Source: Anthostomella pinea (lineage: Eukaryota > Ascomycota > Sordariomycetes > Xylariales > Xylariaceae). From it: DNA of 64,000 nucleotides. The translations under genes were made by a program, and so were the position numbers. Location: positions 1,302,001-1,366,000 of the forward strand of contig CAUWAG010000006.1 of the NCBI GenBank assembly GCA_963556695.1, given 5' to 3'. Below are positions 10,440-21,918 of the stretch, piece after piece; the stretch's first letter is position 1; each line of letters begins with the position of its first letter. The notes beneath the pieces were generated by a model. It made no database searches. It saw nothing but the letters and a program-made list of their open reading frames with translations, and was not told where the DNA came from.

Positions 10440-13244
10440 TCAGACCAACTCCCACCTAGCAAGCCATCCAACATTCTCCCCAGCACTCCTGACAACACAC
10501 AGCCTCGCCGCCGGGTCATTCGTATTCTTATACCGTCTCAGCTCCTCCATCGCCCTTTGCGCGGACAAGCTCCCAATGCCATCTCCTCTGCCTTTCCTGA
10601 GATTGTAGCTCCCCGTAGTCACGAACCCGATCAAGTCCTCTTCATTGGGGCATAGGGGATGACCGTTGATATTCTCAGAGGTGGGAGACGCGGGGGGATA
10701 CGGCATCGCTGACCCGATGAGCTGTTGGGCGAGGGATTGCTTTCGAGCCTCTGGGCTCATGTTCGGCGGTGCACTGCTGCCCTTCTTCCCCTTTGCTGGT
10801 CTTTGGGCTAGCCATTGCTCCCGCAGGTTTGCCGGCACCTTGCCTTCTGCCTTCTGGTGAGGAGGCTCGGTGGCTGGGACTTCTGCTTGGGTTGAGATGA
10901 CAACCGCCTTTGCGTCGGGAAGGCGATATATCCTCGCGCATGTTGTCGGTACGCCTCGAGCCGCCATTCTGAGATTGACCGTGACGAGGGAGGCTGCAGG
11001 AAGGGGGACGAACTTCGGTGCGAGATAGGCATTGAAAGCCAGCTTCGGGAGATACGTAGTGCTCGACATCGTATCGACGGGGCTGACTGTCTTCCCCTTT
11101 TCAGATTCGGGCGCTTCTGCTCCGTTCTCACATTCTTCTGCCTCTGTTGGCTGTTGGTTAGACTCCGGGGCTCGGAGACCAAACAGTATGTCATAGTCGC
11201 AATTCCAACCGATGCCAAGTTCGCCCTTGCGACTCGCTCCAAGATCAAGTGTGTCCCAGTTGACTCGCTTGCCTTTCGGCATACGATCCCAAGCCGCCTG
11301 TCTCGCTATGCGGTCTCTCAACTCCCATGCGTTGCCAGCGTCCGTCCCTGACACGTCACCCGGGAACCAAGGCTCGGCCCGTTCAAAGCTCAGCTGTCTG
11401 ATCTCCTGCAGACCCCCAAAGGCAGGATTACCACCGGTTGACAATGGACAGTGCATCAAGCTGTACCACAGCGGAAGAACACATTTCCAAGGTAGCATGA
11501 CGGTCCAGGTCCCAGGTGTTTTCGTTTCAGGTGATTTTCGAGAGGCTAGCAGCATAATAGGGATAGGAGGATCAACCTTGGTAGGCTCGAGGACAGCGCC
11601 GGGCGCATTCTTCCCTCGCCGGCGATTGAGCGATTGCTGCGATGGAAGTGTAGAGGCTTTGAACCGTGCGCCACGATCAAACAGCAGACTGGGCATGGGC
11701 TCCTCATTTTTCCGAAATGCTGATATTGCCTCTAGAAGTGCTAGTTGAACATCCTGATCTCCCGCTCGAGGTACACTTGATCGACGCGGAGGATGGTGGA
11801 GGCGGGGGTCCATGATAGAGAAAGCTAGCAAAGACCCATGAGGCAGAGCCGCTGGGTCGGTCAAGCCAGCTAGTGACTCAAACTTTGAAGCGTGGGTATC
11901 TTTCGACGCCGCTGTTGAGGGATACGGCTTCAATACGCCGAGCAATGCTTCTGTAGCATCTGGCCCAGTTATATCAATGCTCCCAATCTCATATCGTAGG
12001 TCTTGCAAGAATGGTCGAGGATGTTGCATCTTGACGAGTCGGAGCAGCTCATTGAAGGTCTCCAAGAAAGCAGATGGGTGCACGTTGATGAAGAGTTGTC
12101 TGGGGAGCTTAGTAGCATCCTGGCCTTCGAGCTGCTCTTGCGCGTTCCAGATAATGCAGGCTGGACCAATAACGCGTACGACGTCCTGGCTTTTCCTGCT
12201 CAAGTGTCCAGACCAATAGACAGCACCTGCTCTCCAGCGCTTGGCCTTGTCGTTCCATAAAGCTTCTTGAGTAAGGCCCAGGCCCCTCAGAGCAGTTCGG
12301 ATGCTGCTTTCAGTGCCGAACAAGCCTATGGTGCTCATGTAACTCATGTCCCACGCCATGGCACCCTTTTCCCATTGAATTCGATGAGTAGGTCGGTAGA
12401 CTTTCTGTGTGGGACTGAGAGGGATGGAGAATCCCCACAGCGGCTGCGAAGGGGGAGTCATCTTTGCTCGCTTCGCATGCCATAGATGGGTTGGTAGCCA
12501 AATCTTCTTTAGTTGCCGTTTTCTATACCTTGATTTCGTGACATGCGGCTCGCTCAGCTCGTTTCTTCGAATCTTGGGCCGCGCTGCTCTCGTGGTAATG
12601 GTTACCTTGTCGGCTCCCAGGCCCTTCTTCAGCTTCAGCAGCCTTTTCCGTTTGGCCAGGATCTCCAGTCTTCGCGCTGTCTCAGCTCGTAACCTGGATC
12701 TGGTGGTCTTGGGCTTTCTCGTCTTAGAATTGACAGTGGGGGAGTTGTCTTCCTCGGCTTCCTTCCTCGCCCGCTTGTGCAGGCGCTTTGGAACCCTCTT
12801 GTAGTTGTGGGCCGCAGCTCTGCGTCGCATTGTGTAGGGTAGGCGTTGGAAGACGCGCCTGTTGTTCATGGCCTTGGTGCGTCGCATGCTCTCGTCCAGC
12901 GTGTTCATTTCGAAAGCCATAGAAGCAACAAACGACTGTACGTTGAGTTCGCCATCTTTCAAGGCGGCGTGTGATGCTAGGGATGCGATACTCCGAGCGT
13001 TATTGAGTTTCGCCCGCTTGAAAGACCTGCCGCTGGGTTGCGAGTCGTTCACCTGGCCTTGGACGTTCTTACCTGTCTGCGGCGGATTCTTCCTCTTTAC
13101 AGGCCGTCCATCTTTACTCCCTCCAGGCCGTCCATCCTTACCCCATGACGCAGGTTTGGGAGGAGCATTGGGAAATGCGGTCGACTTGGGCTTCTCAGCA
13201 GACTTCCCAGCAGGGTTAACCAGCGAATCCTTCCTGGGAGGCAT
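10440..13244 (-). CDS. POP1: POP1, RNase P/RNase MRP protein subunit
   Basis: Single-exon gene of 934 aa. Pop1 is the large protein scaffold of nuclear RNase P (tRNA 5' maturation) and RNase MRP (rRNA processing). The N-terminus is very basic. Around residues 130-165 lies the conserved POP1 segment with the core PYTMRRRAAAHN, followed by the THLWHAKR motif. The POPLD domain sits in the middle (LPLWYSLMH, then STGGNPAFGG and EPWFPGD). The protein ends in the family-typical WLARWELV. The start was set at ATG 13244 (MPPRKDS), which has A at -3; the frame extends upstream only through a GTG. Length is slightly above the yeast protein (about 875 aa), as usual in filamentous fungi. It is divergently arranged with the NT-C2 gene. 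Nuclear/nucleolar location is from family knowledge. Confidence 0.96.
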   Translation of the reverse strand: MPPRKDSLVNPAGKSAEKPKSTAFPNAPPKPASWGKDGRPGGSKDGRPVKRKNPPQTGKNVQGQVNDSQPSGRSFKRAKLNNARSIASLASHAALKDGELNVQSFVASMAFEMNTLDESMRRTKAMNNRRVFQRLPYTMRRRAAAHNYKRVPKRLHKRARKEAEEDNSPTVNSKTRKPKTTRSRLRAETARRLEILAKRKRLLKLKKGLGADKVTITTRAARPKIRRNELSEPHVTKSRYRKRQLKKIWLPTHLWHAKRAKMTPPSQPLWGFSIPLSPTQKVYRPTHRIQWEKGAMAWDMSYMSTIGLFGTESSIRTALRGLGLTQEALWNDKAKRWRAGAVYWSGHLSRKSQDVVRVIGPACIIWNAQEQLEGQDATKLPRQLFINVHPSAFLETFNELLRLVKMQHPRPFLQDLRYEIGSIDITGPDATEALLGVLKPYPSTAASKDTHASKFESLAGLTDPAALPHGSLLAFSIMDPRLHHPPRRSSVPRAGDQDVQLALLEAISAFRKNEEPMPSLLFDRGARFKASTLPSQQSLNRRRGKNAPGAVLEPTKVDPPIPIMLLASRKSPETKTPGTWTVMLPWKCVLPLWYSLMHCPLSTGGNPAFGGLQEIRQLSFERAEPWFPGDVSGTDAGNAWELRDRIARQAAWDRMPKGKRVNWDTLDLGASRKGELGIGWNCDYDILFGLRAPESNQQPTEAEECENGAEAPESEKGKTVSPVDTMSSTTYLPKLAFNAYLAPKFVPLPAASLVTVNLRMAARGVPTTCARIYRLPDAKAVVISTQAEVPATEPPHQKAEGKVPANLREQWLAQRPAKGKKGSSAPPNMSPEARKQSLAQQLIGSAMPYPPASPTSENINGHPLCPNEEDLIGFVTTGSYNLRKGRGDGIGSLSAQRAMEELRRYKNTNDPAARLCVVRSAGENVGWLARWELV

Positions 13245-14151
13245 CTTGTCCGGCACGAGCAGAAAGCACTCAGTGAGAAACACTTGTCAGACAAAGGTGC
13301 GGCGTCAGGGACCTGGTCCATGCGATTGGCAGTGGTGGAAGCACAGGCTCGCGATGAAGGTCTTTCTCCAGTGACTAATCCTCATGCCTGATTTTCAAAA
13401 GGAGGCTTGGCCGCTTGGATGATCGATTAGATTGGAAGAATGGCTTTGCAAAGCCAGGGCAATCCAGAAGTCGGTTTCTTTAAAGTTGATTCTTAGTCAG
13501 CCAACCATCATCGCCGCTCGCAGCTGTCCTATGAATACGAAGTAGGCGTTCTCAGTTTGGTATATGATTGCGACTCGATGGTGTTGAAAAGTGTAGCGCG
13601 ACTGGGTTGTGGACCTGCATGAGTTCGGCAGTGGACTCCGCTGTAGAAATGCCCTTGGAGTGCCCTGTAGATGCCCTGTAAGAGCCCTCAATGACGTCTG
13701 GCGGCCTGGACCCCCGTGCTTGGCAGGGCTGCCAGGCCTGATTGCGATAAAGCTTGAAGCATCACGAATCACGAATCACGAATCACGAATCACGATTCCA
13801 AATGCACCTGCCCCCCCAGATACACCACCACATCTCCCTCCCACTCCCTCACCTGTGCGACGCGGGAATTTGTGACCAATCTCTTATCAGTTTCCCGCCT
13901 CTCCCGTATCACGTTCAATCCAAGGTCTGCCTTGCTCGAGTTTACTCCGTCACTCCGCGCAAATCCTCTCCCGCGTGTTCCGCTCCAATCGCGATTGCTC
14001 GAGCAGAGAGCCTTTCCAGGTTGTCGTTGCCGTCGAATCCGCCCCAAAACATGACTGCATATCTGTGCACCACTACCGCCGTCTGCAGTCGCTGACTAGG
14101 CATGTGCTTGTCTTCAGCCGCCGGGGTGAACGCGGCTATAATAACTAGAAT
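13245..14151. promoter_or_regulatory. Divergent intergenic region, POP1 / NT-C2 gene
   Basis: 907 bp between two divergently transcribed genes, so it must hold both promoters. No motif is assigned beyond a short 7-bp tandem repeat (13763-13797) and C/T-rich stretches near 13830-13990. Confidence 0.6.
13763..13797 (+). repeat. 7-bp tandem repeat (CACGAAT)x4 plus CACGATT
   Basis: Five consecutive 7-mers, the last with one change, in the POP1/NT-C2 intergenic region. Confidence 0.95.
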
Positions 14152-16146
14152 ATGGCGTCCCTGAGTATGTAAACCCTGCCTTGTCCCTCCCCTCTTAGAC
14201 TTCGTATCCGCGCGCAGCCGTTACCATCTTCCTCAGAGCCGCATTCCAACAGTCAGACGAGCCTCGCTCGGACACAACAGACTATATCCATTGCGACTTG
14301 GACGTTGTCAGATCCTTATCGGGCTATACGCCCCGTGCCGTTGTTGAATCCTTTGTCATCCTGCCTGTCGTTCACCCATTGTCATGCGAAGTGGGATGGA
14401 ACGGAGAGACCACCATGTTCCTGGCAGCTGCACAACCCATTGCTTGCTACTCGCCATGCGCCAAACCCACACCCTGAGCTGACATGCGTGTCTTTCCAAT
14501 AGTCAACAAGGCCCGGAAGGTATGCCTGCCTCCATCCTAAACCGTTCATGCCGCGCGATGCTGACCAAAGGCCGCCGTAGCCTAAATTCGAACTTCACCT
14601 CTCGATCTACGACCTGAACAACGTGCCGCTGGTCGCCGGCACATCGATAGTGAAATGGCACCTCCCGGCCTCGATCCACGGCGAGCACCGCGGCCGGACG
14701 GGCAAGTGCTCCATCGATAAGATCAACCACCGCGTCTCCTACAACTACTCCAAGATCATCCCGCTGCGCATCTCCATCGACCGCGCCAACAACCTGACCG
14801 AGTGCCCCATCGAGTTCGAGGTGCTGCAGGAGTTCCCCATGGTGCCCTCGGGCCGGGACGAGAAGATCTCCCTCGGCACCGTGAAGCTGAACCTCAGCGA
14901 GTACGTCGAAGAGAGCGAGAACTTCCCACGACGGAGCACCACGAGCACGCGGGGTCGCGGCAGCCTTGAACATGCGCGCGACAAGGTCATGGGACATAAC
15001 TCGTCACAGTCACACGGAAGACTGGACAGCCGCTCCGCCGTGGCAGAGACCCCGATCAGCCCCACGAACACGACGGCAGCAGCACCGCAGCTAGAGGAGA
15101 ACGACGTGGTAGACGAGGAGGCGGAGGAGGGCATCGTGCGGCGGTACCTGATGCAGGAGAGCAAGATCAACAGCACGCTGAAGATCGGGATCTTGATGGT
15201 GCAGGTAGATGGGGAGCGCAACTACGTTGCGCCGCCGCTGAAGACGGCGCCCATATTCGGCGGCATCGCGGGAATCATGACGAGCGACCCGCTGGGCGAC
15301 CAGGACGACGGAAGCAACAGCGGCATGGCTGGCAGCGCCCTGCCCTCGCTCAACAAGTCGCGCGACGCCTCCGAGCTGCAGGACATGTACCGCCGGTCCC
15401 TAGCCGCCAGCTGGGCCTGCCAGCCCGGCGAGCTGCCCGCCGACGAGTGCATCGAGGACATCTTCTCGGGCGGCAGCGGCTGGCGTGACAAACACCGGGG
15501 CGCCACCAATAATAACATGTCGAGGAAGAAGTCCTCCCAGTCACGGAGATCCGACACGGAATCTCCCGATAGCAATATCACCAGCAACAGCGCCAGCGGC
15601 GACGAGGCCGCGGGTGGGACGCTTCGACCCAGCGATATGCGGCGCATGCGGACGCACCTGCGCTCGCGCAGCACTGCCAGCGATAAGAGCACGAGCACGC
15701 TGACTACAACCGGCGGTGGCGGCGCCCGCAATAACTCATACAATGTCACCCACACCACCAGCAACAATAACTACTCCTCATACGATGGCACTGGCGACAA
15801 CGGAAACGGCAATAACGCGCACCCCAACCAAAGCGGCCATCGAAGACAGCTCAGTGGGCGCAGCGCGCGTAGTGGAAAAAGCGGATACTCCAGCCACCTC
15901 AACGTTCCTAACATCAACGGTAGAGGAGAGGATGGTGACAGGCACGCCCCCAGCGAAGAGCTCTCAGATGAGTTCGGCATGCGCATTCGGAGCGAGAGTC
16001 TGGGCAGCCTGGCCCCGACGATCGGCAGTTCTACCAGCAGCGAGCGTGAGAGGGGCCGGGAAGGGTTCAGGCGGCCGAAAGAGGTCGACGAGTATGAGTT
16101 GCGCGATGACTTGGTTGCGTGGAAGCTGCCGGAGATAGTGCGGTAG
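14152..16146 (+). CDS. NT-C2 domain protein (EEIG1/EHBP1 N-terminal C2 family)
   Basis: Three exons: 14152-14164, 14503-14519 and 14581-16146, giving 531 aa. Donors GTATGT and GTATGC pair with acceptors AATAG and CGTAG, and the small first exons join in frame to MASLINKARKPKFELHL. Residues about 10-145 form an NT-C2 domain: an FELHLSIYDL-type first strand, a VKWHLP strand and a FEVLQEFP strand, then LGTVKLNLSEY. A short conserved helix segment (RYLMQESKINSTLKI) follows at about 205-225. The rest is long, Ser/Asn/Gly-rich and probably disordered, with phosphorylatable RRxS-like stretches. Such proteins bind membranes or membrane-trafficking partners in animals; the fungal role is not established. 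Intron 1 (338 nt) is long for this genome. Convergent with SSZ1. Confidence 0.9.
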
Positions 16147-16441
16147 CGTTCGGGGTATATGATGCCTATAATTCGGTGCACTCATCACATACAAATCGCA
16201 TCGAGACCACTCTAATTGATGAATAATAATAGACCTTCGGTTTCGGTCTGAATCCAGTGCTTTTTGCTGCTCTATTGCCATGCCTATCCCACAACTATAC
16301 CTCTATCTAATGTATCAATCAACAATACGCGGCGGTCTTTCTGGAACGGTGAGACTACCCAGTCTTCTCATCCCCGCGAAAGACAAAGACCCCCGGGTCT
16401 TTGTGAGCTGCCATCTCGAGATTGAATCCCAGCTGCGCGAC

Positions 16442-18259
16442 CTAAGCAGGCTTCAGGTTCCCTCTCACACCGCCCTTGCCGCCGACTTCTCGCGTCGTGA
16501 TGGTGGCGCTGAGATCGTTGGCGACGTTGATTGTGACCTCGACCTTGCCGCCCTCCTTCACACCCTTCACGGCCGCCTCGGCCAGGGTAGTGCCAATCTT
16601 CCACACCTTCTCGCGGTGCTCCTCTTCTTCCTCCTCCGAGTCGTCGAAGTCGCTGTCGTCTTCGTCCTTAGCGCTGTTGTCCTTTGCCTTGGGTTCCGGC
16701 TTGGTGACCTTGATGTGAGTGCCACCCTCGACAATCTTGACTAGCACGTCACCGCCGTCTTTGGGAGCAGCGACGTGTACGGTCCGTCGAGCAGGGACGG
16801 CAGTCTCGGGAGCGATGATTCGTGTAAATGTTTCGGTGCCATCGTCGGAGACACAGATGACACCAATAGCATTGGTGATATGCTTGACTGTCGTAAGAGC
16901 AGCGTGCGTCGATTGTTCAATGTCTTCGGTCTCGTACTCTTGTATCAGTGACGCTTGCAGAGCAGCGCCACGAGGTTGCAGTTCTGAGGGGTTGATAGCG
17001 TTAGGGTTCGTTGACGGCGCCTGGATGGTAGTTGTGTCGGGGAATAATGATCGGAAGTTGGACGCAATTCTAGGGGTGTGGGAAGTGCCACCGGAGAGTA
17101 TGACCTCGTCAATGTCCAGAACATCCAGCCCGGCCTTCTTGATGACGCCCTCCACCAGTCGGTTAAAACCGTCGAAAACCTTACGAGCAATGGTTTCGTA
17201 CCGCAGTCTGTTGATTGTCATCTGGAAGTCAATGCCCTCCGCCAAGCTCTCGACGCTGAAATTCGCGTTGGTGCCGATACTGAGAGACTTCTTCGCAGCC
17301 TCGGATTCGGCCTTGAGCTTCGCTAAGCTTCTGGCGTTCTCTCGGGGATCAACGTTGGGGTTCTTCTTCATGAATTCCTGGGCAAAGTGGTCCATGAGTA
17401 CTTTGTCTAGGTGAACGCCGGCAAATTCGTAGTCGTGGGCGGTCGCCAGTATGGTGTACAGTCCACCTCTTGAAGCCACTACGGCAACATCTGACCGGGT
17501 ACCACCAAGCTCAGCCACTACGATGATCTTGTCTTCCAGTTTGGCCTCGGGTCGCGCATCGTAGGCAAGGACAGATGCAATGGGCTCGTTGATCAGCTGG
17601 AGGACTTCCAAGTCGGCATCATTTGCCGCCTTGACCAGGGCCTCCCTTTGCTTCTTGGAGAAGTTCGTTGGTACCGCTATGACAGCTGACGTGACCTTCT
17701 TTCCCAGGTAATCTGTGGCGGATTGTACGAGACGGCGTATGTATCTGGTAGAGACTTCGGAGACCGATAGTGTGGATGCTTCCTTCTCTCCCTTGTCTTG
17801 AATCTTGAAAGAGACTGTTCCGCTAACATCTTCGGGGTGGGCAGCGGCGTGGCAGTGGGTAGGGTCAATCGACTTGAAGCTGTACCGAATATTAGCAAAT
17901 GGTGTAGGTTAGATTGGGAAAGCCCACATACTCCTGCCCAAGGAAGTCTTTGAACGAGACAACGGTGTTGCTCGGGTTCCGGATCAGCATAGCCTTGGCC
18001 TGGTTGCCAGTGTACTCCTCCCCATCGATGTACGAGAGGATGGTGGGAATCTGGCGGTCTGTTGCGCTACTCGTCAGTCACCTTGGGGCTATCTCATATG
18101 GCCATCATGTAAAATCTCACCTCCGTCTTCGTTGGCGATCACGACAGGGCTGTCATCGATTGTGGAAGCGATGGAGCTGTAGGAGTTGCCAAATGAGATA
18201 CCGATGGCGCAACGCTCGTCCGGCGAGACGCCAAGCTTGTTACCCCCTTTCTCAGCCAT
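16442..18259 (-). CDS. SSZ1: SSZ1, ribosome-associated atypical Hsp70
   Basis: Three exons on the minus strand: 18259-18121, 18058-17932 and 17879-16442, in frame for 567 aa. Intron 1 is 62 nt and intron 2 is 52 nt. The N-terminus has the Hsp70 nucleotide-binding start (AIGISFGNSYSS). Other Hsp70 landmarks follow: AVPTNFSKKQ, LQLINEPIASVLAYD, and VILSGGTSHTPRI. Typical Hsp70s read GIDLGTT and IINEPTAAA, and the deviations here are the SSZ1 pattern. The substrate-binding part is short and there is an acidic DDSEEEEEEHRE stretch. In yeast, Ssz1 pairs with Zuotin as the ribosome-associated complex and stimulates Ssb chaperones on nascent chains; the same cytosolic role is inferred. Start ATG 18259 is chosen over an in-frame ATG five codons upstream (18274). 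Confidence 0.93.
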
Positions 18260-18642
18260 GGTAGATGATTCCAAAGGGTAACAGTATACAAGCCTAAAAT
18301 CGATCGTAGACGGTCGTGTTGTTGCTTGGTTGAGGCTTGGAATGCTGGTGGGGGCGTAGTTGCTTTTGGATCACCGAACTTGACCTCGAGAAAAAAAAGT
18401 TACCAAGATGCAGGTGCCAATTGATAGGATGCCTTATTGCAGGTGCTAAAACTCCCGAGCCACAGATGCCCCTCCACTCTGCCACTGTGCCACACATCAG
18501 GCAAGCTCAAGCCACAATCATCGATTCCAAATGATCACAAGCCCGAGCTCCACCAAATTTTGTCAAGAGCACCGAAAAGGCAGCTTTCCGTCAAGACATC
18601 CAGTCCATTGCACCAAACATCACACACATCGAGACGACCAAG
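18260..18642. promoter_or_regulatory. Short bidirectional promoter, SSZ1 / RRP40
   Basis: Only 383 bp separate the two start codons of divergently transcribed translation and RNA-turnover genes. No specific binding site is assigned. Shared control of the pair is an inference from spacing alone. Confidence 0.6.
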
Positions 18643-19444
18643 ATGGCCCAACAGACCGAACGAATATTCGTCCTCCCAGGCGATCAAATTAACCCCTCCG
18701 TCATACCATCGCATCCCAAGCGCCCCTTGAAGCTTGGGCCTGGGCTACGGCATATCCCACCCAGTGAGCTCTTGCCAACAGTCGCTGGTCAACTCGTTAC
18801 GGACTACAAGAAGAATTCGATATGGGTGGAATACAACGGCGGGCGAGTAAGCTAGCTCCCTATCAGAACTATCAGCCATTGGTGTAGACTAACTCGGTAC
18901 GCAGTATATACCAGCAGTTGGTGACCTGGTGATCGGGACTGTCGCGCGGTCAGTAGTTGACTACTATTATGTCACGCTGTCCGACTACACCTCCAACGCC
19001 GCTCTTCCGCAGCTGGCCTTCGAGATGGCCACCAAGAAGACGAGACCTCAGCTGAACCCCGGAGCCCTGGTATATGCTCGGGTGACTCTTGCGAACCGTC
19101 ACATGGACCCCGAACTAGAATGTGTCTCTGCAACGAGCGGCAAAGCGGAAGGCCTTGGACCACTGAACGGTGGCATGCTCTACGACATCTCCCTGGGAAT
19201 GGCACGACGGCTCTTGATGAGAAAATCAGTCGAGGAGGGCAAGGTTGTTGTCCTCGAGGAATTAGGATCAGCCGGTCTTGCGTTCGAGACAGCGGTGGGT
19301 AGAAACGGCAAGATGTGGGTCAACAGCGAGAGCACCAAGACTGTGCTGTTAGTCGGTAGAGCTGTTCAGGAGACAGACGAGAAGAATCTTGATGCCGAGC
19401 AGCAGAAAAAGTTGGTACGAAAGCTGGTCAAGGAGATGAGTTGA
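18643..19444 (+). CDS. RRP40: RRP40, exosome cap subunit (S1/KH)
   Basis: Two exons, 18643-18846 and 18905-19444, giving 247 aa; the intron runs GTAAGC to GCAG (58 nt). Rrp40 (EXOSC3) is one of three S1/KH cap proteins that sit on the nine-subunit RNA exosome ring and guide RNA substrates into the channel. The N-terminal strand region leads into an S1-like OB fold around residues 68-135 (PAVGDLVIGTV ... YYYVTLSDY). The C-terminal KH domain contains the GxNG-type loop VGRNGKMWVNS near residue 200. The length matches family members (about 240 aa). It acts in nucleus and cytoplasm. Start ATG is preceded by CCAAG and lies 383 bp from the divergent SSZ1 start. Confidence 0.94.
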
Positions 19445-20474
19445 GTTGGAGTCGCGTTGTCCGCGGCCCCCCCACGCTGCTACTGGGAATTCGTCGATAA
19501 TACCCCACTCTATTTGGTGGACGACAACACCAACACGAAATCCACGGGACCCTTCTGCACTGTCCCGGCGCCCCGCCGCAGTTGGAGCAAATCCTATAAT
19601 CCTGGAGATAGCGCGAGGATCAATTTCGGCCCTTCGTTCCATTGGGCGGTCGCCGACATGTCACCGCATATACCGGATGCAACGGGCCGACCTTATACGG
19701 TCTGAGTGCCAGGAGCCGCATGTGAGTCGCTTCGCTTGTCTTGTTGGGGAAATATAATATTGGGGTGCTTCTCACCTCAGGTCATATCGAAAACCGCTGT
19801 TCCAGTAGGTACTAATTATGGCTCTATCTATAGAAACCTCCTCGCCGTCTTCATGTCAGTTGAGCCGCGCGCTGCCGTCTCGACCGTATTACCCAACCCG
19901 GGAACCCGTAGCAGATCTCCCCGACTTGGCTAAAGTCACACAGCGGTTGGCACCCGGGTAAGAATGAGGGGTTTGATAGCGGGATTGTACCTACGAATCT
20001 GTCACCAAATCGACAGGTATAGCTCTATGCACGACCCCATTAGGCTAAAGTCTATACCATTCTGGCCAGGACTACTGTCTATCTAGGTAGCCATGTCACT
20101 TCTATACAGCAAGCATTCTACCAATCTCGACTTCGCGTCTTTTCAGCCTTGACTCTCGCTTTCGCGATCGAAACCCTCCAACCCCTGAAGTGGGTGATGC
20201 AGGTGCGCGCGCCAATGCATCATGATGATTACAAATTGCTTTGAGAGGTTGGGCCCGTGGAGTCTTATGATTTATTTTCTGGTTCGACGGGAATGTCCTC
20301 CGGCTCCAAGCCTGCATATGTCTCAGATGGAAGATCAGCATCATATATCTAGGGCTACTTGCCCTCCCACCGATATTGGCGCTGGTCACTCAGTGCTTCG
20401 TTGAATATCACCTCTCCTTTGGTTATTCGGTGGCGATCAGTTCTCCCTGCATCTAAAGTCCCGAACACTCAAAC
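19445..20474. other. Spacer, nothing recognised
   Basis: About 1 kb between RRP40 and the peroxidase gene. Short open frames only; the first part is presumably RRP40 3' UTR. Confidence 0.5.
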
Positions 20475-21308
20475 ATGAAGCTCCTTGTACTCCTCACCCT
20501 GGCAACAGCCTCTCTGGCTCTGCCTGGCAAGAGAGCCATCAACGCATACACCAAAGCTGGCCCCTCGGACTCACGCAGTCCGTGCCCTATGCTGAACACG
20601 CTCGCCAACCACGGTTACTTGTAAGAGACTTGCCCTGCTTATTCCGCTCTGCTTGACTATAGTAGTCCACAGATGCTGACCCAACGCCCTTTCAGGCCAC
20701 ACAGCGGCAAGAACATCACCATCCAGAACATCGCCGACGCCATCTTCGCCGCGACCAACTGGAACCAGGACTTCGGCACGCTGGCGGGCAACAACGCCTT
20801 CGGGCGGCTGGGCAAGACCACGATTGACCTAATAGAGCTCGACACCGTGACAGGCACCGAGCACCCGGCCTCGCTGACGCGGCTCGACATGCCCGCCGAC
20901 AGCAATGACGTCAACCCCGCGCGCCTCAACGCCTTCCTCGCCGACAGCAAGTCCAACTACATCACGCTGGCCTCGATGGCCCACAGCCGCAACCGCGTCG
21001 AGGCGCTGTCACCAACTCTGTCGGACGCGGACGCGGCGGCCGGGCTGGGCGAGGCTGGCCTTCTGCTTCTGCTCATGATGGATACCGCTATCCCCGCTGC
21101 CGCCGCTGGCTATGATTACTCCACCCTACAGGCGCCGAAGGACAGGGTCCGGGTCTGGCTGCGCGACGAGAGGTTCCCCGCCGCTGAGGGCTGGACGCCG
21201 TCGGTGCGTGAGGTCGAGATCGCGGACTTGGGATCCGTGAGTGATGCCCTTACTAAGGCCCAGGGCGTGGATGCTGCATCGCCGGGTCCGTATGGCGAGG
21301 GCGTGTAG
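20475..21308 (+). CDS. Secreted Peroxidase_2 (chloroperoxidase/peroxygenase) family protein
   Basis: Two exons, 20475-20620 and 20696-21308, giving 252 aa; the intron runs GTAAGA to TTCAG (75 nt) and splits a Leu codon. Residues 1-16 form a signal peptide (MKLLVLLTLATASLAL). The PCP motif at residues 36-38 holds Cys37, the proximal heme-thiolate ligand of this family, followed by the usual LNTLANHGYLPHSG segment. The acid-base region reads EHPASLTR at residues 103-110, where family members normally have EHD, so the Asp is Pro here. Members are extracellular heme-thiolate peroxidases or peroxygenases that oxidise or halogenate organic substrates. Length is in the family's short class. The Pro substitution leaves actual activity uncertain. 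Confidence 0.9.
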
Positions 21309-21918
21309 TGTAGGTGGAGAGGGTTGACTGAGTGAGTGAGCTTCTTGGGTAGATGAGATAGGACTATGGGGTATACGTGAATAGATTGTCATCGTTTCCA
21401 TGACCAAACAGGGCTGCGAGTTACTGGTGGATGCTCGCGTGAGGTGAGAATGGGAAGGGTGTCAGCTTGTTTAGACCGCCTGACCTTGGCATTGTGTTCC
21501 GTACATATCCTTGGAACCCCGTGCCAGTGTTCATGTCACCTCGAGATTTAGAGTTCATTTCACGATCTCTTACAAACCCACCCCTTTCGAAACACCAAGG
21601 AGTAAATCCACTCAGGTCATTTGGTTACTTGCCGGCGGCAAGCTGCCACCAGATTGATCGTCTGAGATCACTGCGGAGAGACCAACCACGTGTTAAGCAT
21701 CGGCACATCTCCAGTTCTGCCATTTACTCACTTTCTCAAAAACATGCGGTACTACCAGCCAAGGCACTTCTTTGGAACAACCTCGCGTATGAAAAAGGCA
21801 GATAAAATACACGTAAAATCTAATTGTGGTATCTAGCTCGGACTTACGAACGGGTAGCGGAATTCGCGCTCCGGGGCCCATGAACTGACGGTTGGACAAT
21901 ACATGTAGGCAGGTAACT
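21309..21918. other. Spacer, nothing recognised
   Basis: No gene seen between the peroxidase and the AA9 relic. Confidence 0.45.

Noticed and set aside
13245..13283. Longer POP1 start
   Set aside because: The upstream in-frame codon is GTG, and ATG 13244 has a good context.
14305..14502. Short plus-strand frame in the NT-C2 gene
   Set aside because: It lies within intron 1, between a GTATGT donor and an AATAG acceptor that join the conserved N-terminus.
16719..17414. 231-codon plus-strand frame
   Set aside because: Antisense shadow of SSZ1.
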